Shown here: one piece after another, positions 46,801 to 57,450 of the stretch | Position numbering within the stretch: the stretch's first letter is position 1 | How the letters are laid out: each line of letters starts with the position of its first letter | Source: Xanthoparmelia taractica | Lineage: Eukaryota > Ascomycota > Lecanoromycetes > Lecanorales > Parmeliaceae | NCBI GenBank assembly: GCA_033085395.1 | Contig: JANQBS010000204.1 | Coordinates: 1-64,000, forward strand | Direction of reading: 5' to 3' | DNA: 64,000 nucleotides | Notes under the pieces: model-generated | Told to the model about the DNA's origin: nothing | Seen by the model: the letters and a program-made list of their open reading frames with translations, nothing else | Databases searched by the model: none | Program-made: the position numbers and the translations under genes

Positions 46801-47693
46801 TGATTTTTATACGATCTCGTATATCTAAGAAATAGATTTTAGTTTTTTTATTAATTTTAATTTATTAGTTATCTCTTAAAGAAAGTTTTTGTTTTTATCT
46901 TCTAATATTCTAATAAATTTAATATCTTTTTAGATCTATAGAAATTTATTAACTAGATCGATTAATACTTTTCTAGTCTATATATCTACGGGTCGGAAAG
47001 GTGTGGTATATTTGATGGTATGGGACCAGTTTTTCGAATACCATACCGAAAGGTATAGGATATCCCATACTCCCATTGGGTTTTTAATAGATATATTACG
47101 TGATATTCTTTTATATTTCAAAAATACGTAAAAAGCTTAAGCGAACGCTTATATAATTATAAAGTTCTATAAATAGATTAAAAAGATATAATTTTTTAAA
47201 AAAAGTTGAAAAAAAAGTTGAAAACGACTATGTTCAATAGATACCACACCTTTCCGACCCGTATATATATCTTTATAAATTATAACTTTATTTAGTAGTT
47301 TATTTTTTAAACTAGTAAAAGAGTTAATTAATTTAAGAATAAGTTAGTTCTTAAATTTATAGCTATTTTTATTAAGGCGAAATTAGATTCGATATTAATT
47401 TAAAAGTAGTTTTTATAATCTATCTTGAATATATTTCTAAGTCTTAATATTCTTAATATTTAAATAGATATATTAGACTTATTTTAGACTACAATTCTAG
47501 TTATTATATAATTAATTAAATTTATAAATATTAATAAATTTATCTATATTATTAATTAAATAATAAATTATTATCGTTTAATAGATTAATTTTTTTAATT
47601 AATAGAATTATCTCGTTTTTAAAAGATATAAAAATAAATAATTTAGTATAGACTTTTCTTCTTATAAACTTCTCTCTAGAAATTAAGATAGAA
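43819..47693 (-). mobile_element. Chromovirus copy 4, both ends truncated
   Basis: Inverted relative to copies 2 and 3. From 47693 down it covers the protease-RT linker, RT, RNase H, integrase, chromodomain and 3' untranslated region. It is cut at 43819 by the Copia LTR and at about 47693 by the LINE. A small inverted-repeat element sits at 46989-47262. It is the most diverged of the five copies; for instance the RT active-site tetrad at about 46371-46382 begins with a stop. The 67-codon open frame at 43840-44043 lies in the 3' untranslated part on the antisense strand and is not a gene. Confidence 0.85.
46989..47262 (+). mobile_element. 274-bp TIR element, copy 3 (least mutated)
   Basis: Perfect 21-bp terminal inverted repeats beginning CGGGTCGGAAAGGTG, flanked by TA at 46987-46988 and 47263-47264. 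It interrupts chromovirus copy 4 near the start of RT. It keeps GGTATGGGACCAG and ACTCCCATTGGG, which are partly mutated in the other copies, so it is the best reference for the family. Confidence 0.95.
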
Positions 47694-47749
47694 GAACGCT
47701 TATTTTAATAGATAACGGGTCGCGAAGAGTTTAAGAAACTTATATAGCT

Positions 47750-49400
47750 AGTACCTACTAGTACTATCGATAATAGAGATATTAGCGACGGTAGTAGAGG
47801 TAATAAGGAAGTTGAAAAGGAAATAGCGCGTCTAGAGAAGATAAATATAGACGAGGAAAATAGTTCGTAGAGTAATAAAAATATTATAGTTTATCTATAA
47901 GCGATATAAATACTATCTCTATATAGAAGATTATTATTAAGGCGTCTAAGAGTAAGAAGATAGTATATAATTTTTTTATTATCGTTTAAAAGATATCTTT
48001 CGAAGATCTAAAAGTGTCTACGTAGAACGAATATTATAGAGACTTCGAATTAATAACGATCTCTATTAAGTAACTAGAACGTTAAGTAATATATATAAGA
48101 TAGAAAGAATTATATAGTATTTCGCTAAAGTTATATACGAGCTTAGCGTCTAGATTTCTAGCTAACGCGTAGAGCTAAAAGAATTCTTTCGCGAACTTAT
48201 TTACAAACTTCTCTATAAATTGAATTATTTTTATAATTTTTATATTCTTTACAATAGAGATCGAGAATTTAAAAAGATTAAAATAGATTATAATAAAATT
48301 AAAGAATAATAAAAAGAAGAAATCTATAGCGAAGATAATAAAGAAGAAAATATTAGTAGTCTTTAAAAGCGATTAATATATACTTATAAAAGAGATTATA
48401 GTAGTAAATAGATTATAAAGCGATAATTTACTTTTATAGATTATAATAATAGAAGCGAGAGAGACTCTGGAGAAGAATATCGCGTAAATAAAATAAGTGT
48501 ATAAATTAGCGATAATAATAAGAAGGTCTTTCTCGATAATAGTATATAATATATATATCAAGATCTTTAATATCGATAACTAGGTGGCGATGAAAATAAA
48601 GCTTAAGATTAATAATAATAGTTTTTACTCTAGCTTAGAGATTCTTAAGACTCGCTAATTCTTAAGCGCTAAGTAACTAATAGCTTAAGAATAGAAAAAG
48701 AGATACTTTACTATAATAATTAATATAGCTACGCTTAAACTAATAAACGATTTAATTAGAAAATATCTAATAGAAGAGAAAGAAATAAAGAGAATTAAGA
48801 AGTTTAATTAAATAGTCTTAACTATATAATGTTTCTATTACTAGAAATAGAGATATATATATAGAAAATATAGAAATAAAGTTAGCTACGCGAAGTATAG
48901 ATAAATATATAATATTTAAGATTATAAAAAGATAGTCCCGAAGATATTAAAAGTATATATAGCTTATAAAAAAATCAAATATATATTATATAAGAGAATA
49001 TACTCGATAAAGATTAAGAAGATTTAACGAGCGAAAAAAAGATTCGCTAATAAGACTTTATTCTATAGAGTTACTAAGAATACGCGTTCGTCTACTGTTA
49101 TAGATAGAGCGAAATTTATATCTAAAAAGAAGAGAAAAACGCTAATTAATATTATTATTATCTCGGATAATTAAAAAGAGAAGTCTAATTTAGATTTAAA
49201 CGCGATCTTAAATCGATATTCTAACGCTAAATCGAATTAGAACTCGAGTTAATAAAAGACGATAGAACGATTTACTAACGCTATTAAAATAATAAGATAA
49301 AAGTCGAGTTAATAGACTCTTAGTCTTTTATCTAAAACTATAAGCGCTAGCGAGAATTTTAAAGAAGCTATAAAGATAGTTTTTAATTCTACTTAGATTT
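47750..49400 (+). pseudogene. LINE ORF1 remnant with CCHC zinc knuckles
   Basis: The first knuckle from 48830 reads Cys-F-Y-Tyr, four residues, Tyr, four residues, Tyr (C-x2-C-x4-H-x4-C, first Cys TGT preserved). The second reads Tyr-A-K-Tyr-x3-Tyr-x4-Tyr (C-x2-C-x3-H-x4-C). KKIQRAKKRFANKTLFYRV near 49015-49070 matches the post-knuckle segment of Tad-type ORF1. The protein would bind element RNA. An acidic, charged N-terminal part precedes. Stops are frequent. Confidence 0.8.
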
Positions 49401-49429
49401 TTTAGATTTAATTACTACTAGCGAATATC

Positions 49430-50100
49430 GAAATAGAAAATAAACTATAATATATACGTCGATACTCTAGCTTTTATAGTTTAATATAAGATATAAGATA
49501 GAAATAATAACGACTCTATTAATAGACTAAGTAGTATAAAGTATCGATATACGAGCTATCCAGAAGTCGAGCTATAATCTATATAATAGATTCTTCTTTA
49601 ATTCTAGCTTAAGCTCTTTTTATCTCGCGTATAAAATTAGAGCGAATATAAGAACTTACTTTTATATTAATCAGAGACTCGATTCGAATAGCTAGAAAAT
49701 AAGCTATCGATTAAGTAATATAAGTATATTAACTCTTTAGTCTAAGAAGACGAAGAAAATATTAGAACTAGACTCTATATATATTTATATTTATAATATA
49801 TATAACTCTAGTCTATTATTAGTAATAGAGTAAAACTCTTCTAGTCTCGCTCTAGTAACGAAAGCGCTTAATTACTCTAGAGAGTATATTCTTCTCGAAG
49901 ACTTTGATCTTCACTCCTTTTATTAAAATAATTTAAATAGATACTTATATTATCATAAGATTAATAAACTTATAATCGCGACGTTGAATAGAAATATAGA
50001 GCTTATATTATCTAGCGAAGTAATAACGTAAAGAGCGAGAAAGATGGAGAATACTATAAATTAATCTTTACTATTCCCGAAGTTAAGAAAGTTATTTTAA
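49430..50100 (+). pseudogene. LINE ORF2 endonuclease (APE-type) remnant
   Basis: Blocks in order: LQLLQFNIRYK (family LxxLQYNVxKSK), IDIRAIQKS (family DILAIQEPW; Glu changed to Lys), NSSLSSFYLAYK, RTYFYINQRLDSNS, IYNIYNSS (family HNVYNPS), LLEDFDLHS at 49891-49917 (family LVGDFNLHH) and ATLNRNIELIL with RARKMENTI after it. This order identifies an apurinic-type endonuclease that nicks target DNA. The catalytic Glu is lost. Confidence 0.85.
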
Positions 50101-50649
50101 TATACTAGATTTATCTATCTATATAAAATTAATAATTAATAATTAAAGAGCTAATATTAATATAAAGAAGAATATAAAAGATAGCGAAGATTAAGAATAT
50201 TAAATATAAAGTATAAATACTTAATTTATCTCTATTATTAATCTTTCTAACTATTAAGAACTAGATTAATAATTATTTAAAATCTCTAATCTAAGAACTT
50301 TATAAGATAATAAAGTTTATAATCCTATAGATTAAATCATTAAAGAAAGCTAAGTTCTTTTAAAATAAGAAATATAATAAAATTATAAGAAATATAAAAA
50401 TAATTAGAGTAAATACTTTATAAATAAGTAGCGAGTAGTAATTAAGACGCGATAAGAGTCTTAATAAGACTAAGTTATAGAGATATCTATAAGACTATAT
50501 AGTCGTGTAAAGAAATCTAGAGTCTAATTAGATAGATATATATTAATAATATAAATTTACATTCGTTATTTGAGATTATAATATTAAAGTAGTTAATAGA
50601 GAATTAGATATCTATATTTAAAGAGAAGATTTCGATCCTAAGAGAGATC

Positions 50650-51700
50650 TTCTTTCTTCTCTCTTCTTAAACTAATCTAGATAATATATAAAATACTATA
50701 TATTCTATTTTTACTATAATAAATAATAATATTATAGAGAAAAAAATCGAAAGACTATTTTTTAATTAAAATCTAATAAAGTCTTAGAAATTAATAGAAT
50801 TTTATATTAATTTCTACGCTAAGTAGCGACAGTATTAATATCGAAAATTATATTTCTTTTTAGAGTATATTTAAGAATCGATTACTATCTAAGAGAGTTT
50901 AAGAAGATTAGTATTATAATTCTTTATAAGCTAAAGAAGAATAATTACTCGAAACTATAATAGTTACGAGACTTAGCGACTACGTTAAGACGAATCTCTT
51001 ATTATTATTTAAGTAGATAGAAGCTCAACGAAGAAGATCTATTAAGATAATACTTAAAACTATTATCAATATAATCTGTATCGTCTAGAATTATAGAAAG
51101 AATAATATAGCTAATCTTTTATTATTGAATATCGCTAAGACTTTAAATAATATATCGTATTAGAGATTAACATATAGTTTTTAAGTTAAAGATATTTTAA
51201 AATTTATTATTAATTAGATATAAAGCTTTCTTACAAAGCGAATAATCTCTTTTACTTTTAATAATAGAGCTAGTTCTATAGAGCTCGCTAAAATAAAGAT
51301 TCTCTAGAAATTATTTATATTCTTAACTCTCTTTTTATTTTTTTTAATACTTCACTTATTAAGAATTACTCTAGAGCTAAATTAATGCTTTAGATAGAAA
51401 ATTTTATAGATAATATTTATCTTCTTATATATAAGATTTACTTAAAATAAATAATAATATATAACGCTACTTTTATATTAAAGAAATATAAACTAGTATA
51501 TTTAACTCGCTATTGAAAATAGCTTAGTATAACTATCGCGCTAGACTTAGAAGAGATTATTATAAAGTCTGAAACTAATATTTAAATTCTAGAATTATAT
51601 ATTAATAATAAACTCTATTAAGAATTATATATTAAGAAGATATAATCTAAGCTAATTATATAGTATCTTATATTAAATAAGACTACGAGCTCTACGTAGA
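50650..51700 (+). pseudogene. LINE ORF2 reverse-transcriptase remnant
   Basis: The active site is readable as Phe-Ile-Asp-Asn-Ile-Tyr-Leu-Leu at 51403-51426 (family FxDDxxLL, second Asp to Asn). Upstream segments are degraded but lie at the expected distance from the endonuclease. It would prime on the nicked target. The frame is broken by many stops. Confidence 0.75.
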
Positions 51701-51862
51701 GAGCTATATTATATAAAATACGTTAAGTATATAATATAATAGTGTAATTAATAATTACGTACGTAATAGTCTTATAATATATATTTAAGAAGTTATAAGA
51801 GTTACGCTAGAATTATATAAAATAATTAAAATAATTTATAATATTTATCTTAGATAGATTAC

Positions 51863-51989
51863 TGTTACAGGTAGTATCTACCTGGTACCTGCCTCGGCCG
51901 GAGCAAGTAGTATTTAGGTAGCAGTTTTCGTTAGAAGAAATTAATTATCTCTCACTCAACTCTTTATTATCCAATAAATAATAGTAACA
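51863..51989 (+). repeat. LTR of third Gypsy-type family
   Basis: 127 bp, starting TGTTACAGGTAGTATC and ending ATAATAGTAACA, with TG..CA ends and a short TGTTAC/GTAACA terminal inverted repeat. GC-rich and nearly RIP-free (GGTACCTGCCTCGGCCGG). There is no second copy in the window. It cuts the LINE at 51862. Confidence 0.75.
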
Positions 51990-53511
51990 CACTAATTTCG
52001 TTCTACTATAGCGAGTATTAGAAATTACTTTCTAGGTATTAATCCTATACTTAATAATTACTCGCTATCTATTGTTATTTTAGCGATACGTATTTTATCT
52101 TTTTTTAAAGACTTATATTACGTATTTTTAAAGAGTCGGAAAATTTTTTATAATTATTCTAATAAATATTATTAAATACGCTTTATAAGTCGAGAACGGT
52201 ATTATTTTTCTAGAATAAATTATAATAATACTTATTTTAAAATTTAAAAAGTTTAATTAAACGAGTTATAAGTATTTTAATATTCTCGATTAATAGATAA
52301 AAGAAATTATTAAATATTTAATTTAATAATATTCTAGATAGATAAAAAAATATCTAAGTCGTCGATTAAGTATCGATATTAATATTCTAAAGAATCGTTA
52401 AGATAGATCGATTTTTCTCGATAAGTCGAAATATTTTTTCTCGTAAGTAATTAATAAGCTAAGCTTTAGGCGATTAATGCTACGATTTAAAGAAGTTACT
52501 CACTAGTTATATACATTCGCACTATTATCCTCTATCGATTATACGTTAATTCTATCGCTAATCTTAATTTCTTCGAATACTTCTCTCGCTATAAATTCGC
52601 CGTAGCTTTTATCTATTATTATATTATTTAACTTTTTAAGATATTCTTTATCTTTTAATTTATTATTTATAATATTTAATACTTTAATAAAAAAGATTAT
52701 TTATTATAATTTTATAGACTTATTAAAATAGATTAATATAATTAATATTAACTTTATGGAGACTTAGCGAGCGAAACTTCTTTAAATATTTAATACTCTT
52801 ACTATCAACCCTATTAAATTAATCGAATAAATAGACTTATAAGATTCTTATGATTCGTCTAATAATAATAATAACGCTATATTATAATAACGATTAAAAG
52901 AAGTTAACTTCTTTAACTCTTATTTAACTTTATTAGTTAATATTAATCTTATAATTTAAAAAAGATAAAAAGGTGTATTATCGCAATATATATCTTTTTA
53001 TAAAACAAGTAAAGAATATAATTCTAATGAAAGAGAAAAAGTTAGTGCGTATTAACTTAAATATCTATCTCCGCGATATTATTCTTATTTAATATATAAG
53101 AGAGCTTAATAAGGTTAAGAGATTAGCGCTATAATAAATAAATAATTAATAAGTCTTAATATTATAGAAACGCTTTAAATCGAATTATTCTATCGCTCTT
53201 ATCTCGCTAATTAACGAACGCTTTAATATCGTCGATATTCGCTCTAATAAAGAATTATCTAAGCATATTTAAATTATAATTAATTATATAAAGAATATTA
53301 ATTTTAACTTCGTCTTCTAATAATTAATATAAGTTTAATATAATCTTAACTTATTATTAAAGCGAGATATTAACTAATTTATAAAATAGATTATATTAAA
53401 TAAATTCTTAAAAGAGATTAAAGAAAAGAAGAAGATTTAATAGAAGATCTATCGCAATTAGCGATAGTAATCTCGACTCTATAATAATAAGTTTAATAAT
53501 AGTTATAATTA

Positions 53512-53783
53512 CGGGTCGGAAAGGTGTGGTATCTGTTGAACATAGTCGTTTTCAACTTTTTTTCAACTTTTTTTAAAAATTTATATCTTTTTAATCTATT
53601 TATAGAATTTTATAATTACATAAGCGTTCGCTTAAGCTTTTTACGTATCTTTAGAATATAAAAAATTATTACGTAATATATTTATTAAAAACTCAATGGG
53701 AGTATGGGATATCCTATACCTTTTGGTATGGTATTCGAAAAACTGGTCCCATACCATCAAATATACCACACCTTTCCGACCCG
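53512..53783 (-). mobile_element. 272-bp TIR element, copy 4
   Basis: Perfect terminal inverted repeats, TA at 53510-53511 and 53784-53785, orientation as copy 1. It lies within the gag region of the third Gypsy family. Compared with copy 1 it lacks several G-to-A/C-to-T changes (for example AAGGTGTGG here, AAGATGTGA there). Confidence 0.95.
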
Positions 53784-54354
53784 TAGTTATAATTAATATT
53801 AATCTCGCTCTTAATAATCATAATAGTAAGTATTAGATTCTAATTAATAATTATATTATAATAACTATTAATATTAATAACCTTACTATACTCGATTGTA
53901 TTAACTCTTATTTCATATCTTTTAAAATTCTTATTGGTCGCGAGATACTTATTCTATTCGTTAGTCTTAAAACGAACTATCGTCTTTATTATCTTAATAG
54001 TCTTATTTATAATTAGCGATAGGGCTTATAAACGCGTTAAGTTCTTTCTAGATATAATAATAATTATAATCTTAATACTATCGATAGTTATATTAATCTA
54101 TCTATAATAATTAACATAAATAATCGTTTTAATCTTATTAAAATAAATATTTAATATATTCTTGATCTATTTACTTTAAAGATAAGAATAAAAAAAATAA
54201 GATAGATACTTTCGAGATCGATAATTCGATTTCAAATAGTCTTCTCGAAGATAAGAAGAAATCGCTCTATTAGCTAGATAATTATAAATAATTAAATAAA
54301 AAATCTTAAGAAGATTATATTAACGCTTACTTTATTATATAAAAAGAGTTTATT

Positions 54355-54420
54355 TATTGTCGTTGCGAAGTCGTTTACTACTTTAATAATAAGCTTTATT
54401 AATATATATATACTTATTAT
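54355..54420 (+). pseudogene. C2HC zinc-finger remnant, third Gypsy family
   Basis: Tyr-Cys-Arg-Cys (the second ligand Cys, TGC at 54364-54366, survives), twelve residues with FNNKL, Tyr, four residues, Tyr. This matches C-x2-C-x12-H-x4-C exactly. It is followed by a protease-like region, as in the other two families. Confidence 0.7.
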
Positions 54421-54589
54421 AATAAATAGAAAGAATTAGCGATATTTTAAATAACTTCGCGTAGCGTTAATATCTATAAAAGCGTTCGATTATAGCTACG
54501 TAATTATTCGTTATTATCGAGAAAGAATATAAATTTCGTTCTTAAAAGTATATTATAATACGTGTAATTATTAAGAAGAAGTCGAACTT

Positions 54590-55050
54590 TATCGATATAA
54601 GGGTCGATATTTATTATATTATATCTATTTTAAATAAAATATAATATCTCTTTAAATATTTAATTATAAAGATTCTTTATATTTAGAAATTTATTTTTAT
54701 ATGTGAAATTAGAAGTATTAAATATATTAGCTTTAAGTATATAAAGATTAATATTTTTTTAGAAGAAGTTATAAAGACGCTCGCTATAATTAAAATTAAT
54801 TAAGATATTACTTAATTAAGAAGTTAGATATCAAAATATTAATTAATATAGATATTCTCGATTTAAAAGAAATAATAATAATTTTATTAATAGAGCGTCT
54901 TCGACTAAATAAGAGTATATTATACTTCTTAATAATTAAGTTTTAGAAAAGCGATAAAAACGAGTAATATAAGTCGCTAAGCGAATTATTATAAATTTAT
55001 TCGAGATTATAAATATATTTATCAAATTTAAAAAGATTATATTTAAAAAT
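54590..55050 (+). pseudogene. Protease-like remnant, third Gypsy family
   Basis: The frame reads FIDIRVDIYYIISILNKIQYL near the start, where Gypsy protease has 'VDTGxGxSxVDR'. Then come EIRSIKYISFKYIKINIFL (family xVRGIGxxxHxTSxYVxVxIFL) and VIKTLAIIKIN. The match is in pattern and order only. The catalytic DTG is read as V-D-I-Y, so Gly is lost. Confidence 0.55.
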
Positions 55051-55344
55051 CGCGACTATTATTTAAATTACGAACTTTATTAATAAATCTCGATATCGAA
55101 AACGAAGTAATTATTTATATAATTAACGTCGAGATATTTATAATATAAATTCGAAATACGTTATTATTTATAATTATTTTTTTCGATAAATAAAGTTAAA
55201 AAAGATTTTAAAATACGAAGAGAAAGAATATTTTCTTATTATTTTATTTAAGATAACGTTAAAAATACGATTATCCTAAAAAAAGAATTATTATTATCAT
55301 TATTCTCGTTATAATAGAAGTAATAAAAACGTCTATACTCTTAT

Positions 55345-55504
55345 TGTAACAGCAAAGGGGTGTAGTTAGTTAGTTGGGTGTCTAATTCTTGATTATTCTA
55401 AGTTGGAAAATTCTATCTAAGTTAGGGCCAGTCAAGTACTTGCCTTAGCCGAGCACTTGCCTTGCCGAGTGCTTGGTTGGCTTGGCAAGTGCGTTTTCGT
55501 GATA
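55345..55504 (-). repeat. 3' LTR of chromovirus copy 5
   Basis: 160 bp. On the plus strand it begins TGTAACAGCAAAGGGGTG, the reverse complement of the CTATTACA end, and ends at the mutated TGTCACG start. It is the least-mutated LTR of the family, with clear GCACTTGCC, GGCAAGTGC and CAAGTACTTGCC words. The preceding CTTAT (55340-55344) is the presumed target duplication. Confidence 0.9.
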
Positions 55505-56254
55505 GTATTCGCCGAAATAGAAGAAAAAGCGAGCGATCTCGCTGGCTATATATATGCTAAAGTTATATAGAACTTTATTAGTTAAGTAAACTCGTTAATA
55601 ATAGCGTGATAGTATATTAATATTGGCGAGAAGTTAATGATAGTAAGATTATTTTGACGATTAAATTATATAGTTAGAATATTAGTTAGAATATTAGTTA
55701 GTACACAAATAATAATAATATCTTTATATTATAAATAACGATTATATATTATTATCTTTTTATAATAATCACATAAACGTTATCGAGTAGAGGGAAATAT
55801 ATCTCGATCGATAATATTCGTTGAATACTTAAATATAAAATAAGTAGATATAGCGTAAGCGTCATTTAGGTGTAGTATTGTTAAGTAGCGATATTATACT
55901 TTCTAAGACGATCTCTTTCTTTTTTAACGAATAAGTTTAATTGAGAAGACGAAGATGAGATTATAGAAGCGGGTGTAAATATAGGTGTAATAGCTCGAAT
56001 TCTAGCTATTTTCTCCTTATACTCCTTTATTAACTTAGGGACGTTATTAAGATTCTTAATATTATATTACTAATTATATTCGGGATTATATTTCTTTTAT
56101 CTTAATGGTTCGTTTATTGAGAAGTTATTCGATTTCTAAATTAATAGTGTTATTATTATTAATAGAGATAGGCGAGATGTGTTAAGGTCGAGGGCGTTGA
56201 AAAGGATTATTCTATAATGCAGGACAAGGCTTCAATTGTGTTATTGTAAAGACG
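55505..56254 (-). mobile_element. Chromovirus copy 5, 3' segment (chromodomain end and untranslated region)
   Basis: This continues from the LTR upstream on the minus strand, matching 6725-7450 of copy 2 in inverse, with the hairpin AAGCGAG/CTCGCTg at 55527-55544. It stops at GTAAAGACG (56246-56254), where the tyrosine-recombinase element begins. The interrupted sequence resumes at 60872 with GAATAAACTC, matching copy 3's unbroken site at about 15860-15880. Confidence 0.88.
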
Positions 56255-56416
56255 GGTTAGTGTTCTCATTCATGAAGGTATACACATCGAGACCAAGCAG
56301 TACTGTAGATAGTTGATTAGGCCATCCCAACGCTAAGGTTAGCAATTAGTAGACTTAGCTAGATCGTTAGTAGGCCTAGATAAACCCCTAGACGTGTCTT
56401 AGCGCTAGAAAAACTC
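56255..56416 (-). repeat. B2, right outer repeat of the tyrosine-recombinase element
   Basis: 162 bp, direct repeat of 56653-56814. It starts on the plus strand GGTTAGTGTTCTCATTCATG and is almost unmutated (CATCGAGACCAAGCAG). Its edge partly mirrors the A repeat end (ACACTAACC), giving a short inverted similarity at the element's two ends. Confidence 0.88.
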
Positions 56417-56486
56417 CCTATATCTATGCGATATAGACCTGGAGTGTCTAATTAGATAGCTATATATAGGCGTGAGTAGGTGGGAT

Positions 56487-56652
56487 AAAAGAATACGATT
56501 GCTCTAAGTGAGAAGAATTCGAATAAAGAGCCAACTAATAGTGTGAGATCTATACATATAATGCTCTCGAAGATACGTGTTTCTCGTATATACGTATGCA
56601 TCTAGAATAGAGGCTGAATCATAAGACACACTAACTTATAGTCTTACTATTC
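56487..56652 (-). repeat. A2, inner repeat of the tyrosine-recombinase element
   Basis: 166 bp, direct repeat of 60706-60871, partly mutated (for example CATAAGACACACTAACTTATAG against CATGAGACACACTAACCCATAG; each written here in part). It abuts B1 exactly at 56652/56653, which reproduces the end-to-end junction of a circular intermediate. Confidence 0.85.
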
Positions 56653-56814
56653 GATTAGTATTCTTATTTATAAAGATATATACATCGAGATTAAGTAGTA
56701 TTATAGATAATTAATTGAGTTATCTTAACGCTAAGATTAGTAATTAGTAAATTTAGCTAGATCGTTAGCAAATCTAGATAAGTTTCTAAATGTATCTTAG
56801 CGTTAGAAAAACTT
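56653..56814 (-). repeat. B1, inner repeat of the tyrosine-recombinase element
   Basis: 162 bp, direct repeat of 56255-56416 but clearly RIP-mutated: GATTAGTATTCTTATTTA replaces GGTTAGTGTTCTCATTCA. The contrast with B2 shows that the inner copy took the mutations. Confidence 0.88.
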
Positions 56815-56899
56815 TTAAATAATCAAAAGACGTTATATAGAAGCCCCGTAAAAGGTTTCGTATAATAATTTAACGATACGAGTATCGCCAGCACTAGCG

Positions 56900-57450
56900 C
56901 TAATAAGACGAAAGATATTAATATCTTTATAATATAATAAATATTCGCTTAAGATAAGTAGTAATATAGAGACGATAGAAATCGGACTTTCAGCGTCTTA
57001 ATAATATAATCTTATCGTTATTAAGGCCCGCCTCACGTACTAAAATAGTAGCCCCTCTACGAAAGAAGTGCTCTAAATAATAATCTCTTATATTAAGTGA
57101 GATTAGTATTTGACGGAGTTAATTAATAATTAGCTCTTTAATAAAAGAGTTCTTATCTAATTAAAAGAGGAAGTTATTTAATAAGATCTTTTATCTAAAG
57201 AGATATCGTAAGGCCTTTATTATATAAGCGTTATTATTTAACGTCGCAACGATAAGTGTTATTTCTTAACGAAAGGGATTCGTTTTGAATATTAGAAATA
57301 TAAGTTTAAGATATTTCTTATATAGCCTTATCGAGCGATAAGTGAGGAATTATTGCTTAAAGTTCTAGACTTTGCGATTACGTATAATATATATAAACTC
57401 GCTTATATAGAGAAATACGGCGAATACGAGATAAAAGATTATATAGAGCG
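56900..57450 (-). pseudogene. Tyrosine recombinase C-terminal catalytic remnant
   Basis: Minus-strand words: EHFFRRGATILVREAGLNNDKII from about 57073 to 57005 (given here as two adjoining parts, EHFFRRGATI and LVREAGLNNDKII), then K-S-D-F-Y-R-L-Y-I at about 56990-56963. This is the H-x2-R box (57070-57059) and the following RWKSDxYRxYI block of DIRS/Ngaro-type recombinases, which contains the nucleophilic Tyr. The Trp before KSD is now a stop. It lies at the 3' end of the coding region, as in this order. It would join a circular cDNA to the target without duplication. Confidence 0.87.

Larger units (their letters stand above)
47694..51862 (+). mobile_element. Tad1-like LINE (non-LTR retrotransposon), truncated
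   Basis: Plus-strand order: an ORF1 with two zinc knuckles (48830-48935), then ORF2 endonuclease (about 49440-50090) and reverse transcriptase (about 50650-51700). The 5' start is lost against chromovirus copy 4 and the 3' end is cut by an LTR at 51863, so neither the 5' UTR nor a poly-A tail is visible. The family is known from filamentous fungi. A second, shorter LINE fragment is at 8365-9230. Confidence 0.88.
51990..55344 (+). mobile_element. Third Gypsy-type family, 5' part: gag, C2HC finger, protease
   Basis: Downstream of the LTR are a long leader (to about 52900), a gag-like region (about 52900-53500), a small inverted-repeat insertion (53512-53783), the rest of gag, the finger (54355-54420) and a protease-like region (about 54590-55000). 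RT is missing: chromovirus copy 5 begins at 55345. Classification rests on the finger and protease pattern shared with the other two families. Confidence 0.65.

Noticed and set aside
48373..48561. 62-codon minus-strand frame
   Set aside because: It is antisense to the LINE ORF1 and rich in Ile/Tyr from AT bias only.
51863..51989. GC-rich island as a host promoter or CpG-like element
   Set aside because: TG..CA ends, a short terminal inverted repeat and the gag-like region after it make an LTR the simpler reading.
56255..56652. A short solo element or LTR (B2-spacer-A2, about 400 bp) next to a separate 4.2-kb element
   Set aside because: The layout can also be read as two adjacent elements, but the exact B1-A2 contact and the RT plus recombinase content fit the split-direct-repeat structure of PAT/Ngaro elements in one step.
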